Origin: Microcaldota archaeon
Lineage (GTDB): Archaea > Micrarchaeota > Micrarchaeia > Anstonellales > Bilamarchaeaceae
Reading direction: 5' to 3'
DNA length: 15,450 nt
Assembly: GCA_023247345.1 (NCBI GenBank)
Contig: JAHFGR010000010.1
Coordinates: forward strand, 1 to 15,450
Under the pieces are notes generated by a model. That model was not told the DNA's origin. It searched no databases and saw only the letters and a list, made by a program, of their open reading frames with translations. The position numbers and the translations under genes were made by a program. Shown here in pieces: positions 5,973-13,373 of this stretch. Positions within the stretch are counted from its first letter, which is position 1. Each line of letters opens with the position of its first letter.

Positions 5973-6749
5973 ATGTCAGAAAGACGGGAATTAAAAACTA
6001 GGGCTAATGTTGCATCAATATTGCCAGTTGCTAGTCTTTTTAGTAGGTATAAACCAGAGAAAGAACAACTAGTAAGAAAGCCCATGGTCGTCGTTGATGA
6101 GGTGCTCACACAACTTCTAGAAGCATGGGCTAATTTTAATCCGCCATTTATAAGTGATCCTAATGATTTTTGTATGTATTATGATGTTGCATGTAAGTTA
6201 TTAAAAGGAATAAATTATTCTGCCCGAGATATTGAAAAATTTAGTATAGCACTTACCCAACGCAATCGTTTTTATGAAGGTATGTTAACTGGGGTTTTCC
6301 TAAGTGCATTAGTTAATGAAGGGGAAGGTATGGAATACAGAATTTACACAGAAAATCTGGAAAAATCGCCTTGGTACATGGGGCTCATGAATAAGAAAAA
6401 AATAACCATATTTGGCAGTGTTGGTGGAGAGTGCGGTAACTCTATGTATGGTGGAGAAATTGAGATCACTGGATCTGCGCATTATTCTATCGCACATACT
6501 ACATTTGGTGGAAAAATAACAGTACATGGAGAATTCACTGGAGAAGTTGGCATTAACGCATCACACGCGACATTAGTATTGAACGGAGATCCTGCAAGAA
6601 TATGGTGCTATCATTATAGTGGGGAAGTTTATGTTAATGGAGTTTTAATTCCAGTTCGTTCTATACCTGTACCAACACATGCTCGGAAAGGCATGTATTC
6701 TAAAAAAGATCAAAGTTTTATGAAAGAGGACAGACTAATATATTATTAA
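5973..6749 (+). CDS. unknown protein with a right-handed beta-helix-like C-terminal half
   Basis: This is a 258-residue protein. The N-terminal half (about 35-140) appears helical and is unrecognised. Residues about 142-225 contain short strands in a repeated GG-x-I-x-I-x-G pattern (GGEIEITG, GGKITVHG, then GEVGINASHATLVLNG), spaced about 20 residues apart. This is the style of GXGXG or right-handed beta-helix domains in the glutamate synthase alpha C-terminus and formylmethanofuran dehydrogenase subunit C. In those enzymes the fold is structural. No catalytic residues are obvious here, and the protein is soluble. It stands alone between the HTH promoter region and the convergent large lipoprotein gene, with a duplicated TATA box. 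Catalytic function cannot be assigned. Confidence 0.65.
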   Translation: MSERRELKTRANVASILPVASLFSRYKPEKEQLVRKPMVVVDEVLTQLLEAWANFNPPFISDPNDFCMYYDVACKLLKGINYSARDIEKFSIALTQRNRFYEGMLTGVFLSALVNEGEGMEYRIYTENLEKSPWYMGLMNKKKITIFGSVGGECGNSMYGGEIEITGSAHYSIAHTTFGGKITVHGEFTGEVGINASHATLVLNGDPARIWCYHYSGEVYVNGVLIPVRSIPVPTHARKGMYSKKDQSFMKEDRLIYY

Positions 6750-6780
6750 GGGTGCATCTGCGAATTGCCCAAGGCAGTAA

Positions 6781-9024
6781 CTATACATTCTTCAATTTCG
6801 CTTTCCATTCTTCTATCGCTTCTTTGAATTTGTCTTTTCCTATTAAAAGCAGTGCTTCCATTGTTTGGTGCTTTAATAAAATTAATACAACATTATCGCC
6901 TATAACCGCCGTGCTGCTATACTCATGCTGACCAATATTTTTAACTGCAGAGCGCAAGTACCCGAGCATTTTAATTGTAAGTGCACCGGCGATGGTCGAG
7001 CTTGCACCCTCAACCCTAGAGAAAGTTACCTTATTATCTTTTACAATTATCGCGCCTTGCAATGTCTTCTTGTCTATCATTGCCCTCGCTATTTTATCCG
7101 GTGAGATTTCCTTTCTTTTTATAAGTTCGCCTTCAAATGTTAATCCGTAGTCCGGATGTTCTTTAACAAATTTATGAAGCGCCCAAGTTCGCAGCGAGGC
7201 AGGTATTGTTACAAGCCCGGAAACATAAACCTCGTCAGATTCATTAAGTACTTTTGCAATATAGTCGCTCCAAATCGTCCAATTTTGTTCTGACAAGTTC
7301 TTCAATTCGTGCAATCTGCTTAGCGCTTCTTCTACCTTTGTTAAATAATCGTCTATCTCCCTTTTCGAGAACTGGTCCATTTTTTTCATCAGGTCCGTTA
7401 CTCGCTGCGAGGATATCGAAGCTGCAAAATCCTGTTCAGCGCCGACATTAAAATTCTCAGCAGCCAAGGTTGCTGTCGTTGCCTTTAACTCGTCCAACTT
7501 TGTTTTTAGCTCATTGCCCCGAGTCATAAATAGTGTCTTCTCATCCTTGAATTTCTTACCATATCTTATCTCGAGTGCGTATATTTTAATTCGGTTTTCT
7601 ATTGTCATATATAAGAAGATTAATCCAAAGAAAATGCCCGCAGTTGCTACGAAACCTGCAGGTTCATTAATCATGAAGTTTATGCTCTCGAAAAATGACA
7701 TCTGTCCGACGTCTTTTTTTGCAAACATGCCCATTACAAGCATGCCACTGCCAAGCGAGACAATAGTCGCAACAGCATCTCCTTTCCATTTTATTCGCGT
7801 TTTATGGAGCGCCTTATAAATTCCATGAGACGCAGTTTCACCAGACATCTTAGCGCGCATTACTCTGTATAAAATATTGACAATATTATAGAGAACAAAT
7901 ATCACTATTATTGTAATCGCAAAAGCTGCTGCAAATGAAATGTAAAAGTTCTTTGTCATGCCATAAAGTGCGCCATAAACCGAAAGCGTTGGCTGCAAGA
8001 AATCCACATTTATTATTTTTGTTGCTATCAACGGGGTACTGAACCTTGATATCACTTCGTCAGGTTTAGCAGTTGCTGAAAATTCATAAATCAGCATGAA
8101 TTTTTCATTAGCTGATTGGAAATTTGGCCATTGAATTTGAAGCGAACCATTGGAGCTTACAGTTATCTGCTGTGGCGAAGAAATATCGCTTTCTTCAATG
8201 CTTAATCCGACAGGTATCTGTTCTTTTGCTATTAGTTCATTGAAGTTTTTTTCGCCTTCTTTTTTAGACTGTAATTCTACCAATATGCTAACCCGGTAAT
8301 TATATTTTGTCTGGCTCAGAGAATAAGAAGCGAGTTTTTTTGTAACATCCTCGAGATATGAAACCTTATAATCGCCATAACTGCATAAATTGAATTGGGT
8401 GAAAATAGGGTTCGCTCCGATGGAAGAAAATTTCGCAATTATCTTCTCAGCTTTTTTTATAAAATCTTTTTTTTCGCTATCTGTCGCTTCATTTATTTTA
8501 GGGAGGGCATGATTAATGTCACGGAGTGCGCTTCTTACCTCGTTATTATCCCTGGCATAGATAAATACAGAATGTCCGACAACATCCCCAAAATTCTCAA
8601 CAAGTTTTTTACACTTCAGCGAGTTAGAAGAGCAGATACTTGCGCACGTTCGCTGGTCAGGACAGTTTACTGCGAGTAATCCGAGGTTTGCAGAACAATC
8701 ATCATCTACTTTTTCATAATTTTTTGTAAATTCGTCTAGACTATCATGCATGGTTATGAGGTCGATATCCCTTATGCTGTTAAAATCAGTTATCTGAAGC
8801 TCGTTCTCTGCATAAACATTCATTGTTCTTGTTGTTTTTATTCCATCTTTCTCAACTGGGGAAAACACATAATTAGCAAAGTCTAAGTTTCCATCGTTAT
8901 TTAAGTCTAGCTCATTAGATGAACTTACTGATTCTTTTTTTAGTGCAGAAACATCTTTTTCAGAAACGCAACCAGATAAAGCAAGAATCATTATCATTGT
9001 TAATATGAAAATTGTATCGCGCAT
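6781..9024 (-). CDS. large lipoprotein with three membrane spans and a cytoplasmic coiled-coil plus C-terminal alpha/beta domain
   Basis: The start is ATG 9024 (747 residues); the TTG two codons earlier is less likely. A lipobox LSGC puts the lipid on Cys19. The outer domain begins with an EF-hand-like DLNNDGNLD (40-48). A Cys-rich patch follows (Cys110, 121, 127, 131, 138, plus 214), probably disulfide-linked. Membrane spans lie at about 360-387, 417-435 and 456-477. The loop after the first is strongly basic, so it is cytoplasmic, which places the C-terminus inside. Next come helical, coiled-coil-like stretches (about 490-575) and a ~90-residue domain (about 655-735: GAIIVKDNKV, then VVLILLKHQTMEALLLIG). 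That domain resembles a roadblock/LC7 fold in strand and helix order, a tentative match. The layout suggests an envelope-to-cytoplasm signalling or scaffold protein. The stop is TAG. Confidence 0.65.
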   Translation of the reverse strand: MRDTIFILTMIMILALSGCVSEKDVSALKKESVSSSNELDLNNDGNLDFANYVFSPVEKDGIKTTRTMNVYAENELQITDFNSIRDIDLITMHDSLDEFTKNYEKVDDDCSANLGLLAVNCPDQRTCASICSSNSLKCKKLVENFGDVVGHSVFIYARDNNEVRSALRDINHALPKINEATDSEKKDFIKKAEKIIAKFSSIGANPIFTQFNLCSYGDYKVSYLEDVTKKLASYSLSQTKYNYRVSILVELQSKKEGEKNFNELIAKEQIPVGLSIEESDISSPQQITVSSNGSLQIQWPNFQSANEKFMLIYEFSATAKPDEVISRFSTPLIATKIINVDFLQPTLSVYGALYGMTKNFYISFAAAFAITIIVIFVLYNIVNILYRVMRAKMSGETASHGIYKALHKTRIKWKGDAVATIVSLGSGMLVMGMFAKKDVGQMSFFESINFMINEPAGFVATAGIFFGLIFLYMTIENRIKIYALEIRYGKKFKDEKTLFMTRGNELKTKLDELKATTATLAAENFNVGAEQDFAASISSQRVTDLMKKMDQFSKREIDDYLTKVEEALSRLHELKNLSEQNWTIWSDYIAKVLNESDEVYVSGLVTIPASLRTWALHKFVKEHPDYGLTFEGELIKRKEISPDKIARAMIDKKTLQGAIIVKDNKVTFSRVEGASSTIAGALTIKMLGYLRSAVKNIGQHEYSSTAVIGDNVVLILLKHQTMEALLLIGKDKFKEAIEEWKAKLKNV

Positions 9025-9062
9025 AACCAATCATTTAATACTTTTCATTTAAAAGTTTATTT
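9025..9062. promoter_or_regulatory. 38-base divergent leaderless promoter pair
   Basis: ATTTAATA at 9033-9040 is centred 26 bases before the cca ATG (9063). TTTTAAAT on the minus strand (9047-9054) is centred about 26 bases before the lipoprotein ATG (9024). The two core promoters interleave within 38 bases, so their use may be mutually exclusive. Confidence 0.55.
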
Positions 9063-10328
9063 ATGTCAAAAACCAAGTTAACGAAATTGCTAAAAAGTGT
9101 TTTGGACCGCATAAAACCTAGTCCAGAAGAGGCCAGGTGTGAAAAAACATTTGCAAAAGAGATAATTAACAAGCTGAAAAAAACAACCAAAGCGCATGTT
9201 GTTCTTACCGGAAGCATAGCAAAAGAAACCTTTCTTAGAGAGAGCAAGGACGTAGATGTTTTCTTATTATTTGACAAAAAAGTTCCAAAAGAAAAATTCG
9301 AGCAGCTGGTTCGCAATGCAGTTGAGCGCGCATTTCCAAATCAGCGTTACCTGATTAGCTATGCCGAGCATCCTTATGTAAGGTTGCATATTGGAGATAG
9401 GCGAATCGATGTTGTTCCTGCCTATGCTATCAAAAAAGCAAGCGAGCTTAAGAGCGCGGTTGATCGAAGTGTTCTCCACACTAAATTTGTCATAAATACT
9501 CTAAGCAAGAACCAATTGAACGATGTTTTACTATTAAAAAAATTCTTAAGAAGTAATGAATTATACGGCGCAGAGATAAGAGTGCAGGGTTTATCGGGCT
9601 ACTTATGTGAGCTCCTTATAATTCATTATAAAAGTTTTTCCAACTTACTTAAAGCCGTTTCTAAATGGAAAAAATGGATCATTAATCCGGTAATCCTAGA
9701 TACAAAAAAATACTATAAGAAAGGAGATTATAGTTATCTTGTCAAAAGATTTAATACTAGTTTTATTGTCATCGACCCTACTGATAAAAACAGAAACGTA
9801 GCAGCAGCAGTTAGTGCTGCGAACATTGGTAAGTTTATCAAGCTTTCGAGGAGATTCCTGGTAAACACAAGCCTTAATTTTTTTAATGACCCGGAGCCCT
9901 TCTATGATAAATTAAAAAGGATGAAAAATAAATATTTAATAAAAATAAAAAAGCCACAGATAGTTGACGATGTTTTATGGGGTCAAATAAGAAAAATGGA
10001 AAGAATGCTTCTTGACTTTTTGAAAAGGAAAGACTTTGTTGTTAAGAAAATTCTTGAACATGCTAATGAAGAGGTCGTGCTTGCTGTTGATTTCAAATCT
10101 ACCACCTTAACTGAGAAGAAATTAATTTTTGGCCCATTCTTGAAATTAAAAGAAGACGTATTGAAATTTAAAAAAGCGCATTTTGGTGCGAGATTTTTAA
10201 TAAAAAATAGGAGAATCTGCGCCTATATTAATAGAGATATCTTAGATGCGAAATCTGCACTAAAAGAATTTTTTAAGAAATCAACCCTGCCAAGTCATCT
10301 GGCAAAGGAAAGTATAAAAATAAGCTGA
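9063..10328 (+). CDS. cca: archaeal CCA-adding enzyme (class I tRNA nucleotidyltransferase)
   Basis: This 421-residue protein is close in length to archaeal CCA enzymes (about 430-450). It adds or repairs the 3' CCA of tRNA from CTP and ATP without a nucleic-acid template. The nucleotidyltransferase head carries GSIAKETFL (50-58), then KDVDVFLLF with Asp63 and Asp65, and RIDVVPAY with Asp116 as the third carboxylate. The archaeal family signature VQGLSGYLCELLIIHY follows. The C-terminal body and tail domains are present through to the end. The promoter looks leaderless and faces that of the large lipoprotein. The stop codon abuts the stop of the convergent 53-residue gene with no gap. Confidence 0.95.
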   Translation: MSKTKLTKLLKSVLDRIKPSPEEARCEKTFAKEIINKLKKTTKAHVVLTGSIAKETFLRESKDVDVFLLFDKKVPKEKFEQLVRNAVERAFPNQRYLISYAEHPYVRLHIGDRRIDVVPAYAIKKASELKSAVDRSVLHTKFVINTLSKNQLNDVLLLKKFLRSNELYGAEIRVQGLSGYLCELLIIHYKSFSNLLKAVSKWKKWIINPVILDTKKYYKKGDYSYLVKRFNTSFIVIDPTDKNRNVAAAVSAANIGKFIKLSRRFLVNTSLNFFNDPEPFYDKLKRMKNKYLIKIKKPQIVDDVLWGQIRKMERMLLDFLKRKDFVVKKILEHANEEVVLAVDFKSTTLTEKKLIFGPFLKLKEDVLKFKKAHFGARFLIKNRRICAYINRDILDAKSALKEFFKKSTLPSHLAKESIKIS

Positions 10329-10490
10329 TTATTTTTTTAGTTTTATCCCCAATTCGCTAGCAATTATTGTTGCGCCACCCGTAATTGCACCTATACAAAG
10401 CGGGCAGAACGCTCCGCCCGTAGCGATTATCTCACCCGCACCACCAAGTATCATTGCTGCACCAGTTGCGATATTTGTTTTATTTGCCAT
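10329..10490 (-). CDS. 53-residue hydrophobic miniprotein with a CPLC motif
   Basis: From ATG 10490 the protein is 53 residues, nearly all Gly, Ala, Ile and Thr. Two glycine-rich hydrophobic segments (about 7-27 and 33-45) flank FCPLCIG, a CxxC pair at residues 29 and 32. An in-frame ATG at 10505 would add MSNNC and a third cysteine; neither start has a strong Shine-Dalgarno. It lies just downstream of the DUF2085 gene on the same strand (9 or 24 bases), so cotranscription is likely. The CxxC could bind a metal or act as a redox thiol pair in or at the membrane. I recognise no family. It is supported by its composition, the KLKK end and the exact fit between its neighbours. Confidence 0.6.
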   Translation of the reverse strand: MANKTNIATGAAMILGGAGEIIATGGAFCPLCIGAITGGATIIASELGIKLKK

Positions 10491-10514
10491 ACAATTATTA
10501 CTCATCAATTCTTT

Positions 10515-11108
10515 TTAATCTTTCAGCTTTTTTGTCCTATAATAATTCCATAGCGGAAAAATGTAAAATGGCATAACAAACCCAGCGATTCCGCCAGTTA
10601 TCATTCTTATTAAGTTCGTGCTTTCATAATGGCCGAATGGGTTTACTCCTACTTCAGAAAGTAATTGCAATCCGCCGTCTAAGCCTATAGGCACAAGCGC
10701 AAGCAGCAGGAAAATTCCTGGGGGTACATTCTTGTCATCTAACTTCCGCAAAAATGGATAAATAATTGCTCCAAGCAACATTGTACCGTATATTGTAATA
10801 TCTCTAGCGCACACGGGCATTTTATATCCTAATTCGCTTTGCGAATTAACAATGCTTCTTACCCTATTGTCATTCGTAATGTATTCGCTGCTTTGCTTAG
10901 TACAGTCTGCGATGTAGTAATTGCCTTCACTAGTTTTAAACATACAGAGTGATCGAGATATTTTTTGATGGCACGCCCAAGAAAACCCTGGGTTGTAAAG
11001 CCAGTCCGCAAGCTTATTATCAGCAAATGCAAGATAAGGTGTGTAGAAAATAAGAAGAACCACTATCGCCATTATCAAAGTAAAAATTCCATAAAATGTC
11101 TTTCCCAT
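10515..11108 (-). CDS. DUF2085 multi-pass membrane protein with an extended loop
   Basis: This 197-residue protein has membrane segments at about 5-28, 103-120, 130-150 and 167-190. Family hallmarks are WACHQKISRS (44-53), PVCARDITIYG (98-108), LVPIGLDGGLQLL (138-150) and the TGGIAG segment (171-176). DUF2085 proteins are membrane proteins of unknown role whose conserved Cys and His could bind metal. In typical members CHQxxxRS is followed within about 12 residues by PVCAR; here the gap is about 45 residues and includes two more cysteines (Cys55, Cys69). A perfect hairpin lies in the coding DNA of this extra loop (10830-10848). A TATA-like TATTTATT on the minus strand near 11134 fits a leaderless start at 11108. 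The miniprotein gene follows. Confidence 0.8.
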   Translation of the reverse strand: MGKTFYGIFTLIMAIVVLLIFYTPYLAFADNKLADWLYNPGFSWACHQKISRSLCMFKTSEGNYYIADCTKQSSEYITNDNRVRSIVNSQSELGYKMPVCARDITIYGTMLLGAIIYPFLRKLDDKNVPPGIFLLLALVPIGLDGGLQLLSEVGVNPFGHYESTNLIRMITGGIAGFVMPFYIFPLWNYYRTKKLKD

Positions 11109-11243
11109 GAATAAAATATTGAAAAAATGGGAATAAATACCTATCTCGGATTATCCTAAGCCAAGATTATTTATAAAAAGGTTTTAGCCTAACCATTTTA
11201 GAGGTAACTTGCGCTTACTTTTCTATCGGAAACCGCGGAAATA
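11109..11243. other. intergenic region with inverted repeats
   Basis: This region lies upstream of both the DUF2085 gene and the 268-residue protein gene. It contains GGATTATCC (11148-11156) and GGTTTTAGCCTAACC (11180-11194). The second is flanked by A and T tracts (AAAA, TTTT) that lengthen the arms with one bulge. CGGAAACCG lies at 11227-11235, and TAGAGG (11199-11204) is complementary to CCTCTA (11261-11266). The role is unclear; a regulator site or a folded leader is possible. Confidence 0.35.
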
Positions 11244-11258
11244 AGAAAGGTTAAAAAC
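11244..11258 (+). promoter_or_regulatory. BRE/TATA of the 268-residue protein gene
   Basis: A purine-rich GAAAGG (a BRE-like element) is followed by TTAAAAAC, centred about 26 bases before ATG 11281. No Shine-Dalgarno precedes the ATG, so a leaderless transcript is likely. Confidence 0.5.
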
Positions 11259-11280
11259 ATCCTCTATCTTAAATAGTAAC

Positions 11281-12087
11281 ATGCAAGGATTAGCTTTGAG
11301 CAATAGGCAAACGCTAGCTAATGCTAACAACCCATTCAGAAGATACGCTAGAGAACCAGTACACGAAGTAAGGCAACCAGATGTTACAGGTCAATCATTT
11401 GCAGAACGAGTAGCTAAAGCAAGACAAATGCTCAGATCAATGGATCCAGAAAAAGTAAAACAAGTAATCGAATTCCGTCGTGATCTAAATTTCTTACAAG
11501 CGCTTGCCTTAGCCAAGCAAGAAGGAAGTATAATAGTTCCAAACGATGTTCATGATCGAATTTTAACTGAAACAACAGACGAACAATATCTTAGACAGAA
11601 TTACCCAGTATGGACTGGAACTCTAGTTATCTATGAAGCACCAGATAAAAAATTCGGTGAGCAAGTTGTATCTAGTTGGAAAAAGCATAATGTCGATTAT
11701 TCTATTTCATTCGAAGTACCAGAACAATTCAGAGGAAAAACAAATTGCGCATTAGTAGTTGAACATCCTGATTTTGAGCTAATAGATTTTGGGAATAATA
11801 AATATGAGCTACGCGCTGCTGACTCTAATATTCATCTGGTTCAGGATTTTGCTAAAAAAAGTGGTTTGTACTCAACAGACCACGGAATTCCAGTTGGATT
11901 AGACGTTGGTTTTTCAAAAGATGCAAGCTATTTAGGCAGAACTGCGGATAGCTATATTGGCCTTATCAGGCGTGGCGTCTACGTTGACCTCTATGGCATG
12001 GGTGTGTACGTCCTCCTCAACGATGATCCATCCGATCGTTTTCGTGTGGCCTTGATATCTCCTGTGGCCACTTCGAAAGAAGGATAG
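11281..12087 (+). CDS. unknown protein with a C-terminal segment resembling a DGR variable region (C-type-lectin-like)
   Basis: This is a 268-residue soluble protein with no known N-terminal family. Residues 1-110 are charged and helical. Residues 115-200 form mixed strands (WTGTLVIYEAP, NCALVVEHP). From about residue 197 it reads GIPVGLDVGFSKDASYLGRTADSYIGLIRRG, then a short segment of V, Y, D, L, G and N, then PSDRFRVALIS. The order Arg-Gly, hypervariable-looking stretch, Pro, Arg-Phe-Arg-Val resembles the end of C-type-lectin-fold targets of diversity-generating retroelements. Codon use changes there: of codons 224-258, 29 of 35 end in C or T, against 16 of the first 40, and the AGA and TTA codons used earlier disappear. 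No reverse transcriptase or template repeat is in the window. The alternative is a C-terminus acquired from foreign DNA. Confidence 0.55.
   Translation: MQGLALSNRQTLANANNPFRRYAREPVHEVRQPDVTGQSFAERVAKARQMLRSMDPEKVKQVIEFRRDLNFLQALALAKQEGSIIVPNDVHDRILTETTDEQYLRQNYPVWTGTLVIYEAPDKKFGEQVVSSWKKHNVDYSISFEVPEQFRGKTNCALVVEHPDFELIDFGNNKYELRAADSNIHLVQDFAKKSGLYSTDHGIPVGLDVGFSKDASYLGRTADSYIGLIRRGVYVDLYGMGVYVLLNDDPSDRFRVALISPVATSKEG
11950..12057 (+). other. candidate variable region of the 268-residue protein
   Basis: This covers codons 224-259. C/T-ending codons dominate (GTC, TAC, GTT, GAC, CTC, GGC, AAC, GAT, TCC, CGT), as expected when AAC/AAT codons of a template repeat are randomised at adenines to NNC/NNT. 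The encoded end matches the RG...P...FRV layout of C-type-lectin variable regions. A GTGGCC repeat with GTGGCCAC lies just downstream (12046-12073). The template copy is not in the window, so this is an inference. Confidence 0.45.
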
Positions 12088-12105
12088 TTTTATAGAATTC
12101 CGATT

Positions 12106-12127
12106 CCTTTTTATTGTTTTTTTCTTT
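12106..12127 (+). terminator. oligo-T terminator
   Basis: T-rich tracts (CCTTTTTATTG, then seven T, then CTTTATT) lie within 50 bases after the stop of the 268-residue gene, the usual archaeal termination signal. purP begins just downstream. Confidence 0.5.
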
Positions 12128-12136
12128 ATTATTTAT

Positions 12137-13231
12137 ATGGTCAAATATACAATCGCAACATTAGGATCTCATTCTGCATTAGATGTTTGCAGCGGAGCGC
12201 AGCAGGAAGGCATTGCTAATTTAGTTGTTGCGCAACGCGGTCGGGAGAAAACTTACCTAAGTTATTATAAAGCACGTAAACGTGCTGGCAAGCAGGTTGG
12301 TTGTGTTGACGAGGTTGTTTTAGTAAACAAATTTAGCGAAATGACAAGTAAAAATTACATCGATCTATTAAAGAAAAGAAACTCGATTTTTGTTCCAAAC
12401 AGAAGCTTTTCGGTTTATGTCGGTTATGATAATATCGAGAACAGATTCTCAATTCCTATTTTTGGCAATCGCTACTTATTGCGGGCAGAAGAGCGTAATG
12501 AAAAGAATAACCAATACGATCTGCTAAAAAAAGCAGGGATAAGTGCTCCTCGCATTATTTCTTCTCCTGAAAAAATCGATCGTCTATCATTAGTAAAGGT
12601 AAATGAGGCAAAGCGCAAATACGAACGCGCGTTTTTTGTTGCAAGTTCTTATGATGAATATTTAACAAAAAGCCAAAAGCTAATAGCAAACGGCAAAATA
12701 ACCGAGGAAGATTTGAAAAAAGCGCAGATAGAAGAATTTATAATCGGCGCGCATTTTAATTTCAATTTCTTTTACTCTGCATTGCATGAAGAGCTCGAGC
12801 TTCTTGGCATAGATATGCGTCGTCAGACGAGCTTGGATGGCTATTTGAGAATGCCTGCAGACATCCAGCTAGAAGCGCTCAAATCTCGCGAACCGAATAA
12901 CATAGAGGTTGGGCATGTTGCTTGCACTGTTCGCGAAAGCCTGCTGGAAGACGTTTTTAATCAGGTAGAGTGCTTTGTTGCAACTGTGAAAAAAGAATAT
13001 CTACCTGGAATTATCGGTCCATTCGCATTGCAAGGCGCAATAGAAGAGCGCGATGGCAAAGAACAGTTTACAACGTTTGACGTTTCATTCAGAATGCCCG
13101 GCTCGCCAGGAACGCGTTTCACACCTTATTCTCATTATTTGTTTGGCGAAGGAGTTAGTTTTGGTAGAAGAATTGCAATTGAGATAAAAGACGCAATAAA
13201 AATGAAAAAATTAGAAAAAGTTATTACTTAA
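12137..13231 (+). CDS. purP: formate-dependent IMP precursor synthetase PurP
   Basis: This 364-residue protein is in the expected PurP range. PurP is the archaeal ATP-grasp enzyme that uses ATP and formate to convert AICAR to FAICAR, replacing the folate-dependent step of bacterial PurH. The N-terminus has LGSHSALDVCSGAQQEG, the family signature for AICAR binding. ATP-grasp features follow: ERAFFVASSYDEY, then EEFIIGAHFNFNFFYS in the middle, and GPFALQGAIEERDG with TTFDVSFRMPGSPG near the C-terminus, which supply metal-binding acidic residues. It complements purQ at 1287-2054 in the same pathway. No strong promoter or Shine-Dalgarno is visible in the T-rich 49-base gap upstream. Confidence 0.93.
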   Translation: MVKYTIATLGSHSALDVCSGAQQEGIANLVVAQRGREKTYLSYYKARKRAGKQVGCVDEVVLVNKFSEMTSKNYIDLLKKRNSIFVPNRSFSVYVGYDNIENRFSIPIFGNRYLLRAEERNEKNNQYDLLKKAGISAPRIISSPEKIDRLSLVKVNEAKRKYERAFFVASSYDEYLTKSQKLIANGKITEEDLKKAQIEEFIIGAHFNFNFFYSALHEELELLGIDMRRQTSLDGYLRMPADIQLEALKSREPNNIEVGHVACTVRESLLEDVFNQVECFVATVKKEYLPGIIGPFALQGAIEERDGKEQFTTFDVSFRMPGSPGTRFTPYSHYLFGEGVSFGRRIAIEIKDAIKMKKLEKVIT

Positions 13232-13373
13232 CCCTCATAAGGCAGGGCCCTTCAGAAATTTCTTTCATCCAGACCCCAACCTTACGGGTACCACACATAA
13301 CAGCATAAACTGCTTGAAGCGATAGGCAGTAAGCAAGAAACCTCAAGCCTACACCTTAAAGCATATAGCGCAA
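13232..13373 (-). ncRNA. GC-rich intergenic block, possible structured RNA or IS200/IS605-type end relic
   Basis: These 142 bases between the convergent purP and ACT genes are about 46% G+C, well above the AT-rich gaps elsewhere. Complementary segments include GCTTGA (13312-13317) with TCAAGC (13343-13348), ACTGC (13309-13313) with GCAGT (13326-13330), the palindrome AGGGCCCT, and AGAAATTTCT (13254-13263). On the minus strand a frame stays open for about 44 codons to a stop at 13224, ending MCGTRKVGVWMKEISEGP plus a few residues. That loosely recalls the tail of TnpB reading into the element's right end. Strand and identity are uncertain; it may be an omega-RNA-like relic or another RNA. Confidence 0.3.

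Noticed and set aside
7514..8679. Plus-strand open frames opposite the large lipoprotein
   Set aside because: They are antisense shadows; the minus strand has consistent topology, lipobox and domain order.
10401..10420. Inverted repeat CGGGC/GCCCG inside the miniprotein gene
   Set aside because: Five-base arms with a 10-base loop are explained by the Cys-Pro-Leu-Cys and glycine codons; too weak to call a site.
11209..11244. Short upstream ORF (TTG start after AGAGGT, 11 codons) before the 268-residue gene
   Set aside because: A TATA box at 11251-11258 fits a leaderless start at 11281, which would leave this ORF untranscribed. The peptide is too short to judge.
11108..13373. Template repeat for the candidate variable region
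   Set aside because: Gaps and flanks around the gene were read for a near-copy of 11950-12060 with extra adenines; none was seen in the window.
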